The notes under the pieces are model-generated. The model had not been told where the DNA came from. It saw only the letters and a program-made list of their open reading frames with translations, and ran no database searches. DNA of 64,000 nt from Pseudopyrenochaeta lycopersici (taxonomy: Eukaryota > Ascomycota > Dothideomycetes > Pleosporales > Pseudopyrenochaetaceae), in assembly GCA_003313425.1 (NCBI GenBank), contig NHZP01000050.1, forward strand, positions 1 through 64,000, read 5' to 3'. The position numbers were made by a program, and so were the translations under genes. This document shows, piece after piece, positions 45,225 through 55,723 of the stretch (position 1 is its first letter; every line of letters starts with the position of its first letter).

Positions 45225-45960
45225 CTCAATACGTGCAACGATCCTGTCTTTCTCTTTCTCGTACTCGTGGCAGTCGCGGCTGGACGCCCAGTGTGGGCCT
45301 TGACAGTTCACGCAGCGCAGGTTGACCGTCTCACACTGCGCGTGTCCTTCCTGTGCGCACATGTCGCACGTCACTGGTCGTCTGCAATCCCTCGCTCTGT
45401 GGCCGAGCCTCCTGCAATTGAAGCACAGTACCGGCGTGCGCCGCTCTTCGAACTGCGAGATCATGAGCCCGCCTCCTCCAAACGTCACGCTGTCCGACTG
45501 CAGCAGCTTCTCTGCCTCCTCCTTCGTCGCCACCTTGATCACCACTGAGGCATGCTGTCCACTGGGCCGAGGTCGCCCCAGCCATCGCATCGTGCACACT
45601 TCGACTCCATTCTCCGTCCCGAACTGCTCCATGGCTGATCAGCTCACTTTGCCCGTGTCTGCATCCATTGCTAGCGTTACCTCGATAAAGTCCGCCTTGA
45701 CCGGGTACCACTTAGGGCCCACCAGTCTCGCTCCAGGGATCTGCGGTTCCAGCCGTTCGGCCGTTGTCTGCCGGAATGCCGCCTCCTTATCCTTGTCCAC
45801 GGAGAACTTGATCACGCTCACGCTGTCGTTCGCTCGCCACACGCGGAAGTCCTTAACTGTCGCTCCAGCAAGCCGTTCCACGCCGTTCATCCCCTGCTGG
45901 ATAGCCTGTCTTGCTGCCTCCGTGGTAGCTACTTTCTCCACCACATCTTCTCTTACTCTG
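45225..45960 (-). pseudogene. Non-LTR retrotransposon (Tad1-like) ORF1 fragment
   Basis: Minus-strand frame of about 245 codons with three Cys/His clusters near its end: CFNCRRLGHRARDC (a CCHC knuckle), CDMCAQEGHAQC and CVNCQGPHWASSRDC. This is the usual gag-like ORF1 of fungal LINEs. An in-frame TGA at 45,641-45,639 breaks it. No endonuclease or reverse transcriptase follows; the fragment stops in the TPR relic. Composition is not RIP-like. Confidence 0.8.
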
Positions 45961-45966
45961 CTGACA

Positions 45967-46725
45967 TCAATTACTATCGATTGCGATAGAGGGAAATTTC
46001 GATATGAAGAAGTTCCGGTAGGCTTCTACTACCAACTTGGTGGTATCATATTCCGAGACTTGAGTCCGCGAGATCCGGGACGATGCGGAATGGATGCGGT
46101 ACCCGTACCCTGGACCTTCGATAAATCCAATCTCTGAGCGTTCGTTTCGCCCCCACCTGCGCGCGAGTAAAGAGACTCCGAATGCCCAGTCCTGCCACTT
46201 CGGCACGGTCTCAATGTAAAGTAAACCATTTAGGATCTCGTTACGGCGATACACGATAGCGATCGGTAGGTGATGTTTTCGCGCGACTAATGCTTCACGT
46301 AGGGGATACGAGGAGATGGTCAACCCGTAGAAGTCTCCGAACATCCTCACCAGCGTGTGTACGAATGCGATGTCATGATTCGTAGAGAGGATCCGTGTTG
46401 CTTCAGAGAGAAAACTTTCGTGCCCCGAGATTGGGAGTAGGACGTCGTCACCATCCATACAAACAACAAAATCGCCGGTAGCTGCCTTCAAGCCTGTATT
46501 GCGGGCGACTTGGACGCCAAAGTTTTTTTCATGGCGGATGATCTTGAGATCCGGCTCAGAGTCTCAGTCGCTCATTACGCGGATGCTTGTATCGTCTGTC
46601 GAACCATCATCGACGATAATCACTTCAACCTCAACGCCAGCTGAATTCTCGCGGATTGAAGAAACACAATCGTGGAGGTATCGCCCATTGTCAAAGCTGG
46701 GGACAACAATTGAAACCCGATGCAT
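45967..46725 (-). pseudogene. Family 2 glycosyltransferase with an in-frame TGA
   Basis: An ATG at 46,725 starts HRVSIVVPSFDNGRYLHDCV. The GT2 nucleotide-sugar motifs follow: EVIIVDDGSTDDTS and, after the break, ARNTGLKAATGDFVVCMDGDD (the DxD-type site). The C-terminal half has a W-Q-D-W motif and a GYRIHSASSRIS segment. TGA at 46,566-46,564 (codon 54) interrupts an otherwise continuous 252-residue frame. No membrane segments and no introns. The style resembles bacterial sugar-antigen GT2 enzymes, so horizontal acquisition is possible. The 3' end overlaps the LINE fragment boundary. Confidence 0.6.
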
Positions 46726-47357
46726 CGCTAGGTGTTTTGGGGAGGACGCGGTGTTTCTCCTGATAACGACAAGGACAATGTTGATACCCTAAGACAGCTG
46801 TGCCTGACCCGAGGGGAGGATTCTAGGTCGGCACCTTGCCAACTACAAGGGAGGGGACGATATCACATGGGAGCTGGTAAAGTAGAAGTGAGTGTATTTC
46901 TCTCTCACTTTGGTGTGTCAGTTCATCACTGTATAAGAGTAAAAGTGCGTGCACGGACATTTTGATTGCTGAGAGGCAGCAGTCATCTTTTCGCCAAGCG
47001 AAAAGTGGCAGGCGCGATCTCACGGGGCTGCGACTCACATGTTAACTTCGCACATGCTGCCCTCTAGATTGCTCCCCTCGCGCTCTCTACGGCACACGCC
47101 ACTCTCAACTTTTTTTCTGTGGCGCAGAACGCAACAGTTGCACTTTTACAACTCCTCTAGATACGAAGGAGCTGGTATTTTTTGAGCACTAGGCCTCAGT
47201 CCAAATTAGGTGTAACCCTAGCGCTCAGAAAATACGATCTCCTTCGTACTTTTACCACACGCAATTGCGAGTGTTGACTGCAACTCCGAACGCACATTTG
47301 CGCGGGCAACCACCAAACTATCGAGCATTGCAGCAGTGCCGCCCTTACTCGGGCAAG
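46726..47357. promoter_or_regulatory. Upstream region of valyl-tRNA synthetase
   Basis: 630 bp holding the promoter and 5' leader. An inverted repeat at 47,161-47,248 is listed separately. In-frame with the ValRS start, codons remain open from at least 47,205 with no ATG. Confidence 0.5.
47161..47248. repeat. Inverted repeat with 26-27-bp arms in the ValRS promoter/leader
   Basis: The left arm 47,161-47,187 (ATACGAAGGAG...TTTTTTGAGC) matches the reverse complement of 47,223-47,248 (GCTCAGAAAATACGATCTCC...) with a few mismatches, and the loop is 35 bp. It would form a long hairpin. Possibly a tiny MITE or a leader structure. Confidence 0.65.
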
Positions 47358-50300
47358 ATGGCGCTGAATGCGGCATCACATGACGCTACCGTATGTTTAA
47401 TTACTATTAGTGCTTCTATCTTACCTGTTTTGGGATTTATATCTAACATTTTATAATCTCCAGGCCGACAAAACCGGACCCGTCACCTCTGCACCCTCTT
47501 CCGTCGACTCTGCCAACACTGGTGCCACAGGCCAACATGCGCCTGACCGCGATGGCGGTGAAAAGGGCGTAGAGAAGAAGGTCAAGACCGAGAAGGAGCT
47601 CGAGAAGGAGCGGAAGAAGGCAGAAAAGGATGCCAAATTCAAGGCGAAAAAGGCAGCGCAAGCTGCCGCAAGCGGCGGCCAGGCCGCCAGCAAGGGCGGT
47701 GAGAAGAAAGAGAAAAAGAAGGCCGACGGGGAACAGCTCGGCGAATACGTCGAGGAGACCAAGAAAGGCGAGAAGAAGATCCTCAAGCCGCTGGACGACA
47801 GCCCCTTCACCAAGGCATACGTCCCAAAGGCCGTCGAGTCTGCTTGGAACGATTGGTGGGATAAAGAAGGCTTTTACAAACCCGAGTACAACGTTGAGCA
47901 TCGCAGCGAACTCGCCAAGAAGAAGGGCAGCTTCACAATACCCATCCCCCCGCCCAACGTCACCGGAAAACTTCACTGTGGCCACGCGCTTGCCACCGCG
48001 CTCCAGGACGTCCTTATCCGATGGCATCGTATGCAAGGCTACCAGACCCTTTACCTCCCTGGTTGCGATCATGCCGGTATCTCCACCCAATCTGTTGTGG
48101 AGAATATGCTTTGGCGCCGCCAGAAGAAGACTCGACATGACCTTGGTCGACAGAAATTCTTGGAGACGGTCATGGAATGGAAGAACGATCACCACGACTG
48201 GATCGTTTCTGTGTTGAAGCGCATGGGTGGATCGTTTGACTGGACGAGGGAGGCCTTTACCATGGATGAGAGCCTGTCTGCCGCTGTCACAGAGACCTTC
48301 GTCCGGTTACATGAGGAGGGACTTATCTATCGATCGAACCGGTTGGTCAATTGGTGTACGCAGCTGAACACTGCCTTGTCAAATCTTGAAGTCGACAACA
48401 AGGAAATTCCGGGCCGCACTCTACTCGATGTTCCCGGCTATGAGCGCAAGGTCGAGTTTGGTGTTCTCACGTCTTTCAAATATCCCATCGATGGCAAGGA
48501 GGGCGAGTACATCACCGTGGCAACAACCCGACCGGAAACGATGCTCGGTGATACTGCGATCGCTGTCCACCCCGATGATGATCGGTACAAGCACCTCATC
48601 GTGATCGGCGCCAAGGCGAAACATCCTTTCCTCGACAGGCTTCTACCTGTCATCGCCGATAGCTATGTTGACCCTGCATTTGGTACCGGTGCCGTCAAGA
48701 TTACACCTGCTCATGACCCTAACGATTTCGCCATTGGACAACGCCACAACCTCGAGTTCATCAATATTCTAACGGATGATGGTTACCTAAATCACAATGC
48801 CGGTCCTTTCAAAGGCCAAAAGCGCTTCGATGCACGATACTCTGTTGTTGACAAACTGACCGAATTGGGGCTCTTCGTTAAGAAGGAGGATAACGCGATG
48901 AAAGTTCCTCTGTGCAACAAGTCCAAGGACGTTATCGAACCCCTCCAGAAGCCCCAATGGTGGATGAAAATGAAGGAGCTGAGCAAGCCTGCCATTCAAG
49001 TTGTCAAGGACGGCGAGATCAAAATACGGCCAGAATCCTCTGAGCGCGTATACTGCCACTGGATGGAGAACATCAATGACTGGTGCCTGTCTAGGCAGCT
49101 CTGGTGGGGTCACCAAATCCCAGCTTACTTTGTCAAGATTGAGGGCGAGGACAATGATTCTTCCGACAATGAACTTTGGGTTACCGGACGTACTTTGGAA
49201 GAGGCTACCAAGAAGGCGGAAGATAAGTTCAAAGAGAAAATATTCACCCTAGAGCGGGATGAGGACGTCCTTGACACTTGGTTCAGCTCGGGCCTGTGGC
49301 CTTTCAGTACTCTCGGGTGGCCAAAGGAAACGACTGATTTGAAAGAACTTTTCCCTACCTCCGTCCTAGAGACTGGCTGGGATATTTTGCCCTTCTGGGT
49401 TGCCCGGATGATCTTTCTCAGCTTGAAGTTGACAGGCAAGATCCCGTTTAAGGAAGTGTACTGCCACTCCTTAATCCGTGATTCTGAAGGCCGCAAGATG
49501 AGCAAGTCTCTCGGCAACGTTGTTGATCCCATCGATATCATGACAGGTATCAGTCTTCAGGAACTTAAAGATAAGCTTCTCATTGGCAACCTCGATCCTA
49601 AAGAGCTTAAAACCGCCGAGAAGTATCAGAACACTGCGTTCCCACAGGGAATTCCTGAGTGTGGCGCCGACGCGCTGCGCATGGCTCTCTGCGGCTACAC
49701 CACTGGTGGTGGAGATATTTCGTTTGATGTCAGCGTCATCCACGGTTATCGCAAATTCTGCAACAAGATCTACCAAGCGACTAAGTACGTCCTCGGGAGG
49801 TTAGGCGAATTTACACCGAGCAGCACGATTCAAAAGACGGACAAAGAGACCTTGCCTGAACGGTGGATATTGCACAAATTGGCAACGGCATCGAAAGAGA
49901 TCAACGAGCATTTGATGGCGAGGGATTTCTCTTTGGCCACTCAGGTTGGTTATAAGTACTTCTTGAACAACCTCTGCGATGTCTTCATCGAGAACTCGAA
50001 AGCGATCCTGGAAGACAGCAGCGCCGAACAGAAGGAGAGCACAAAACAAACTCTCTACACTGCACTCGAAGGTGGTCTCCTTTTGCTCCACCCTTTTATG
50101 CCCTTCTTGACCGAGGAGCTCTTCCAGCGCATCCCTCGCCGTCAAGGCGACAAGACCCCATCCATTACTGTCGCCAACTTCCCAGAATTCGCCACCCTCA
50201 AGGCCTTCCACGATCAAGGGGCCGAGAAGGAGTTTGAGTTGCTCGTCGATGTCTCAAAGGGCCTCCGCTCTCTCACGGCCGAGTACGCCATCAAAGACTC

Positions 50301-50718
50301 AGCGCAAACCTTCATCCACCCGCTAGACGACACCACCCACGCCATCCTCCAAGCTCCGACCTCCCGCCCCTCGATCCTCTCCCTCAGCGGCAAGACCATC
50401 AACTCGCTCACTCTCCTCGCCCCCTCCGACCCCGCGCCCGCCGGCTCCGCCGTCTACACCGTCGGCACGTCAGCAACCGTGTACCTCGACGTCAAGGGTC
50501 GAATTGATATCGACAAGGAGATCGCGAAAGCGAAGGACCGACTCAAGAAGGTGAACGAGACGGTCGAGAAGCAGCGCAAGATCATGGACGACAGTTGGGA
50601 GGTGAAGGTCAGCGAGGCTGTTAAAGAAACGGAGCGGGAGAAGTTGCGCGCGGCGGAGCTCGAGGGCGGCAATTTCGAGAAGAGTATTGCGCAGTTTGAG
50701 AAGTTGAAGATTACGTAG
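47358..50718 (+). CDS. Valyl-tRNA synthetase, two exons
   Basis: Exons 47,358-47,390 and 47,464-50,718 encode 1,095 aa from the first ATG. The 73-bp intron has GTATGT, a CTAAC branch and TCCAG. A Lys/Glu-rich N-terminal appendix of about 100 residues leads into the class I core: PPPNVTGKLHCGHA contains the HIGH-type site (182-185) and GRKMSKSLGN the KMSKS loop (689-693). CP1 editing, anticodon-binding and C-terminal coiled-coil regions follow (DKEIAKAKDRLKKVNETVEKQ). The enzyme charges tRNA-Val. Upstream of the ATG the frame stays open and encodes an Arg-rich, acid-free stretch ending CRPYSGK, which looks like a mitochondrial presequence from a non-AUG start. Confidence 0.96.
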
Positions 50719-50790
50719 AGTTTCGGGGAGGTGTATTTGGGAGATCGTAATCAGGGGTAGTAGTCATAGACTTCTGCGTCACAAATTCCA

Positions 50791-51610
50791 TAACGTGTCT
50801 CACAAGCGAGCGCCGCAGGCCAAAATACACCAAAAATCTTAAAAATTCGTCTCCTAGATCTTAGTATTAGTAATACTTAATAATCTAAAAACTTAAAGAT
50901 AGCTTCTTATACTTATATAACGTGTCTCACAAGCGAGCGCCGCGGACAAGCGAGCGCCGCAGTCCAAAATACACCAAAAATCTTAAAAAATTGTCTCCTA
51001 TATCTTAACGTTAGTAATATTAAATACTCTGCAAACTTAAAGATAGCTTCTTATACTAATTTTAAAGTATTTACTAACTTTTTAGACTAAAAGGTTATAT
51101 AATTCTATAGATATAGTATGTTTATCCTTAACTTCTAATAATTTTATTATATCTTAAGAATAACTTAATGTATACCCTTATAACTTAAGAAATAATCTAT
51201 ATACAAGTATAAGAAGCTATCTTTAAGTTTTTAGATTATTAAGTATTATTAATGTTAAGATCTAGGAGACGAATTTTTAAGATTTTTAGTGTATTTTAGA
51301 CTGCGGCGCTCGCTTGTAAGACACGTTATAGATTATTTCTTAAGTTATAAAAGTATACATTAAGTAATTCTTAAGATATAATAAAATTATTAGAAGTTAA
51401 GGATAAAAATACTATATCTATAAAATTAAAGAACGTTTTAGTCTAAGAAGTTAGAAAATATTTTAAAATTAGTAATAGAAGCTATCTTTAAGTTTATAGA
51501 GTATTTAATATTACTAACGTTAAGATATAGGAGATAATTTTTTAAGATTTTTGGTGTATTTTGGACTGCGGCGCTCACTTGTCCGCGGCGCTCGCTTGTG
51601 AGATAAGTTA
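50791..51610. mobile_element. MITE, outer copy interrupted by an inverted copy of itself
   Basis: The outer element is 50,791-50,918 plus 51,327-51,610. Its ends carry the inverted sequence TAACGTGTCTCACAAGCGAG. The left part runs up to CTTATACTT; the right part is the reverse complement of the left portion of the inner copy. Flanking TA suggests a TA target duplication. It is non-coding and AT-rich inside, with RIP-like changes at the right terminus (AGATAAGTTA for AGACACGTTA). Confidence 0.75.
50919..51328. mobile_element. MITE, inner copy (about 410 bp) in reverse orientation
   Basis: A complete element with TIRs of over 100 bp, from ACGTGTCTCACAAGCG at the left to its inverse near 51,325. 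Its left TIR contains a small internal duplication of CAAGCGAGCGCCGC that its right TIR lacks. The reverse complement of this copy equals the two halves of the outer element joined, so it is the same family inserted into itself. Confidence 0.75.
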
Positions 51611-52165
51611 GCTAATGTTTCAAACATAGTTTTTCAGTTGTGAAGCTGTGATAACTAGTTGTAGTAAGGTCGAACATATTCGCACACCTCTAATTTATAG
51701 CCGCACACTTCCTTCAAAATTGAACATTTTCTTTAATTCGCAGTTGAAGGGGTGAAGACTTTCAAACGAATTCCTTCACTTTCGGGGGTGGTGTGCGACT
51801 ATACTTTGAAGGTGTGTGAAAATATGTTCTAAGATAAAAGTATCGAGCCCAATTGAAAAATAATTACCTAAGGTTTACAAATATAGCTATAGCTAAGAGG
51901 TTTTAGAGTAATTGGTAGAGTAATGTACTGTGAGGGGGCGGGCAGAGATGCCAAGACCAGAGAACACAGTTGTATTCGATGGAGACTAAACGATGGGGGA
52001 ATGAGGGTTTATATACTGCAGCCCACCGAAGGTTCCACCGAGGATCAACCGCGTCTGACCCGTCACATGTTCAATCAATGTGATTGTTTTTAACACAGCC
52101 TCAGCTACCTCTCTATTTCATGCCGTCTAGTCCTAAGACTGTCTTCTTTGGCCCGCAGCCTCAAT
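51611..52165. other. Intergenic, no gene recognised
   Basis: 555 bp after the MITE. An imperfect inverted pair of Ct/GA-rich motifs near 51,690-51,830 (TTCGCACACC... and GGTGTGTGAAAATATG) may be another small element. No ORF. Confidence 0.35.
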
Positions 52166-53480
52166 TCAGACCTTTACTAGATTAGTGGCATCTCTGATTC
52201 TGGTCTGGATAATCTCCATCCATTCCTTGACATAATTAGCACGACTGTCTAAGAAAAGAAGGGTTAAAGGGATTACTTACCTGAGCTTCTTTCAGGTCTC
52301 CAGACTCAAGGCTATGAAAAAGGCGAGGGAACTCTACCGAGTCTGAGTAGAAAGCAGAGAAATCATAGACTAGATGCGCGCCCTTGTAGCAGAATTGGCG
52401 TTCAAGTTTCAAGTACTTTTGATTCACGTGCCGAATTGTGCCCTTAGTTCCTGCTGATCTGAGAGAGGACGCGTAAGCATCCAGAATTATGCTTGCATTG
52501 TGGAATTCTGCAATAGCATTCTCTAGTGGCCCAAGGTCAAAAGACGTTGAGCCTGGGATAGATTCTTTGATCCTCTCGACATACTTCTGCATCGCGACAG
52601 CATAGTCAGCCGCTTTGATTTGTAGGACGGAACTTTCAGACAAGTATACTGTTATCAGAGACCAGAGTTTTGCAGTTGTGACGTGGTACTTCCATCCTGG
52701 ATCTCCAGTAGTATTCATCCAAGTGAAGGTGTCAAAGTTTGAATGGTAAACCCAGTAAATGGCACCAAAGCTGAGGTCAGTAGTCGACACACAAGCAGTC
52801 TCCAGGAATGGGATGGCATCTCCTCCTCCTGCCGCGACCAACTTGCCTCCCCAGTGATCAAAGACTGTTCCACTTCTAGGAGAAGCGACTACTTTTGTCG
52901 CTCTGTGGATAACGTTTTGCAGGAGTGGGGTTGCTTTGACTTGGAATTCGGGGCCTGCTGCAACAACGACGACGTTTAGATATGCTACGACAGTCCTCTG
53001 AAGCCAGGGGAGATGAGAGGCTATCCAAGGCTCGGATCCAACCTGTCCGGTTTCTGCGCCTTCCCAGCTGACAAACATGATGGTTCGCCGAGGCCGCCAT
53101 CCCGCTCTGTATGCCGTTGCGAAGCTTCGGACGACTTCCATCAATGCTGCAGCGCCGCTGATAGAGTCACCGGCCCCGGGTCCCCATGAGTCGCGGTGAT
53201 TCCCTAGAATAGTTACCTCATCATCAATGGAACCTCTGATGATGCCAAATGTTTGGTGCACGTCCTTGGTCGGAAAGGTCATTTGGTTATTCAAATTTAT
53301 GACGATATGCGACGGGGATGGACCGATATAATATTCTACTCCTTTGTAGTACAGGCTTCCCCCATGCCAATCGCTCCTCAAGCCAGCTGCTTTTGGGCCA
53401 TGGCCATGGAGTGCTTTAAGGAGTGGTACTATGTCGCCATAGGAGACCGGAATGGAGGGAATGGACTGTCCCGGTACAGT
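52166..53480 (-). pseudogene. M28B peptidase (glutamate carboxypeptidase II-like), truncated and catalytically altered
   Basis: Frames 53,480-52,281 and 52,225-52,166 join through a 55-bp intron (GTAAGT, GCTAAT branch, CAAG), ending EWMEIIQTRIRDATNLVKV. It contains part of the PA-domain junction (YKGVEYYIGPSP), the peptidase core GNHRDSWGPGAGDSISGAA (metal His and bridging Asp present), and a TfR-dimer-like C-terminal region. SWEGAETG replaces SWDxEEyG, so the catalytic-base Glu is Ala. YLNVVVV replaces YLNxD, so a zinc Asp is Val. The YHS His is kept. The 5' end stops in an AT-rich block at about 53,480, losing the membrane anchor and most of the PA domain. Relatives are vacuolar or surface carboxypeptidases. 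Confidence 0.75.
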
Positions 53481-53650
53481 TTTTATATACTAGTTTTTAA
53501 ATCTAAACTTTATCATTAAGATATCTTAATTCATTTAAAAGTTAATAATTTTAGTAAAGTAGCTATAAAGGTTTTATAGCTATAAAGTACTATACTAAGC
53601 TTAAAGTATTAAACTTTATAGCTATTTTTATTTAAAGCTTACTATATTAT
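53481..53650. repeat. AT-rich, RIP-like block truncating the M28 gene
   Basis: 170 bp with very low GC and local palindromes such as CTATAAAGGTTTTATAG. It separates the broken M28 gene from the TGTGAAG repeat. No coding potential. Confidence 0.5.
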
Positions 53651-53731
53651 TGTGAAGATCTTGAAAGCTATCGGTAAGGATAACCAATGAGATCGCAAGG
53701 TTGGTTCTCGGGGATAGAGTGAGGGACTCGA
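53651..53731 (+). repeat. Terminal fragment of the TGTGAAG LTR-like family
   Basis: About 81 bp matching the start of the arms at 167 and 1667 (reverse complement), but with CpA and TpG largely intact. Similarity ends after GGGACTCGAT. The following 200 bp are unrelated to the arms, so it is either a truncated LTR or a related family with a different interior. Confidence 0.7.
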
Positions 53732-53937
53732 TGTCAGGCTATAGCGCTGAAGGCGCTAACAGCTGAGGTTCAAGGACTGCAGGCCAAGAACTAAGCGCTG
53801 AGAGCCGCTGGCTGGCTACCAGTACGACATTAAGTACTATTCTACTCAGCTTGATCTGCACTTAGCAGATCATTGTTACCTTTTGGTTGCCTGGCGCAGT
53901 GGGAGTAGACCTGTGTCCTGACAACGCGCTTAAATAG

Positions 53938-54297
53938 ATATTACTCCAGAGAACTTCAAGGTCCTCATTCCAAGCCGACAACGCGTCAAGTGGCTCACTC
54001 GCTCTTTCGTTACATTTCTAGGCTGTTTCTTACTTCTAGTGCCTATAATTCTCCTCTTCTACTTCAGTCGGAAGAAGGATGCCGTGAAATTAGGTATTAT
54101 TATTGCTACGGTACTCGCTTTTACCATCATCACATCAGCACTTACTTCTGCGAAGACTTGGGAAGTTGTTGCGGCTTTCATTGCGTATGTGCACTGGACA
54201 TACTGGGTTTGAAAGATATAGCTAATGCCTTGATAGGTACTCAGCTGTGCTTGTAGTTTTTGTGCAGAGTGGCGTTGGAGGAACCAGCGCAGCATAA
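53938..54297 (+). pseudogene. C-terminal membrane segment of a DUF6594-type protein
   Basis: Two exons, 53,938-54,184 and 54,237-54,297; the 52-bp intron (GTATGT, GCTAAT branch, GATAG) joins in phase. The product is about 102 residues. A short soluble stretch (ITPENFKVLIPSRQRVKWLTR) is followed by three hydrophobic helices: FVTFLGCFLLLVPIILLFYF, GIIIATVLAFTIITSAL, and VVAAFIA-YSAVLVVFV across the splice. This is the usual tail of the fungal DUF6594 family. The N-terminal helical domain is absent, replaced by the repeat at 53,651. An AAATAG acceptor precedes the first base. Confidence 0.6.
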
Positions 54298-55133
54298 CAG
54301 ACAGAAAGACGCGCTATCGCACTGCGACGTACTCTTCGAGCGACATACTCGTCGCAGGAAGAACCGTTTTTGTGCTAACTTCCTGCTACAACCTTATTTC
54401 GCGATGTCTATGTATAGCATTACGGCCGCACGCCTTTACGGATAAGGATTGGTAATGTACAGAGACGGGAGCCCAATTGTGCGCAGCACTATAAACGATG
54501 GCTCTCTGTCTTAGGAAGTATCAGCTCACAACTTCGGTTCTACTAAGTTCCAGATTGCCGTTCGAGCCGATATGTCTTGGAGCCGCGTCACAGGCTGAGA
54601 GGCGGAGTGAGGGAAAAAAATGGTCAGTGCACCGCCACAGTTGTCACACTGAGAAATGTTGACGAGCAGGAACAGCTTCTGCATTGCAAAAAGCTATATA
54701 GTCGGCAGAGAATGGCATAGGGTGTGCCTTATTAGGCTGCATCGTGAAAGAACCTTGGAAAAGCACGACAGGGCCAGAACAAAGCAAAAGGGTGGTGTAA
54801 CGTGTCGCATCATTCGCGTTCCGCCAGGCTTTGCCAAAGTGGGGACCTCGTACGTCAACCAATCAAGACGAAACAAGCAGTCACGAGCCACTCTATACGT
54901 CATCGCCATTGGAAAACAAGACGTTGGCAGCATCATCGTCGCCAGCCTTACCGCGGACGGGCATATAATAAAGAGGAGGGGAATGTCAGCAGTTCCTTGT
55001 CCAACTTGCACTCTGTAACTCGACCTACTTTCGAAGTCTGGAAGATTTTTGACGACTTTTGGTAGCGAAGTACCTTCCTGCACGCCACTACCGCATCCTC
55101 CCGAACCACCTTGCATACGTCACATAGTACAAA
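54298..55133. other. Intergenic, no gene recognised
   Basis: 835 bp with several overlapping short frames on both strands and no domain. It includes the promoter of the MARVEL gene. Confidence 0.4.
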
Positions 55134-55723
55134 ATGGTCGCTCCAGCCATCGTCCTCGGCCTTCGTGGTGTGCAGGTGCTGCTCTCCATAATTGTGTTGG
55201 GTCTTACAGCATACCGTAAGTTGCATCCGATCGCGTTATCCGATTGATGTTCGTTCTTCGCGCTAACCTGATGCACAGTCGTCGATGCATACACCAACCC
55301 ATGGGGCAGTTGGTCTCCTCACAGCCTCAACTTTATGCTCTTCACTTCAGTATGGACGTTACTTGCAGTGGCGTATCTTGTCCTTTCGCCGACTCGCTTC
55401 CCGCGTGCCGCGCACAAGTATGCCATCGGAGCCGTTGAGTTCCTGACTATGATCTTCTGGTTCGCGGCCTTTGTTGCAGTCGCCGTACTTTGGGGTGATG
55501 TCTGGTGGGGCAGCCGCCGTGGCACCTTCTACGGCTGTGGTGTTGCTGCTATTGTGTTCTCAGCCTTCCTCTGGTATGTTTTAAGCCACAAGTACGAACG
55601 AAGTGTTCGACTGACAGATCACACAGGCTCACATTCGTCGCCACCACTGTCCTTGCCGCGCTCCACATCCGCAGGACTCCTCGCAACGATACCGCTCCAC
55701 CTCCAGATATGGCTGGTGTGTAA
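55134..55723 (+). CDS. MARVEL-domain four-helix membrane protein, three exons
   Basis: Exons 55,134-55,215, 55,279-55,573 and 55,627-55,723 encode 157 aa. Introns are 63 bp (GTAAGT, GCTAAC, ACAG) and 53 bp (GTATGT, ACAG), both in phase. Four transmembrane helices are clear: GVQVLLSIIVLGLTAY, FMLFTSVWTLLAVAYLVL, AVEFLTMIFWFAAFVAVAVLW, and AIVFSAFLW-LTFVATTVLAAL. The second-to-third loop has the RFPRAAHKYA motif and the fourth is preceded by GTFYGCG. This is the fungal MARVEL family, associated with membrane apposition and transport at the plasma membrane. The short tail is polar. Confidence 0.85.

Noticed and set aside
44432..45238. 268-codon minus ORF opposite the kinase end and TPR fragment
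   Set aside because: Composition and position show it is an antisense shadow of the TPR and kinase coding sequence.
46528..46575. Short intron (GTAATG...CAAG) that would remove the TGA in the GT2 gene
   Set aside because: At about 36 bp it is shorter than any other intron in the window and lacks a CTRAY branch site.
47443..48195. 250-codon minus ORF opposite valyl-tRNA synthetase
   Set aside because: Antisense shadow of the Lys/Glu-rich ValRS N-terminus, which yields Leu/Phe-rich frames.
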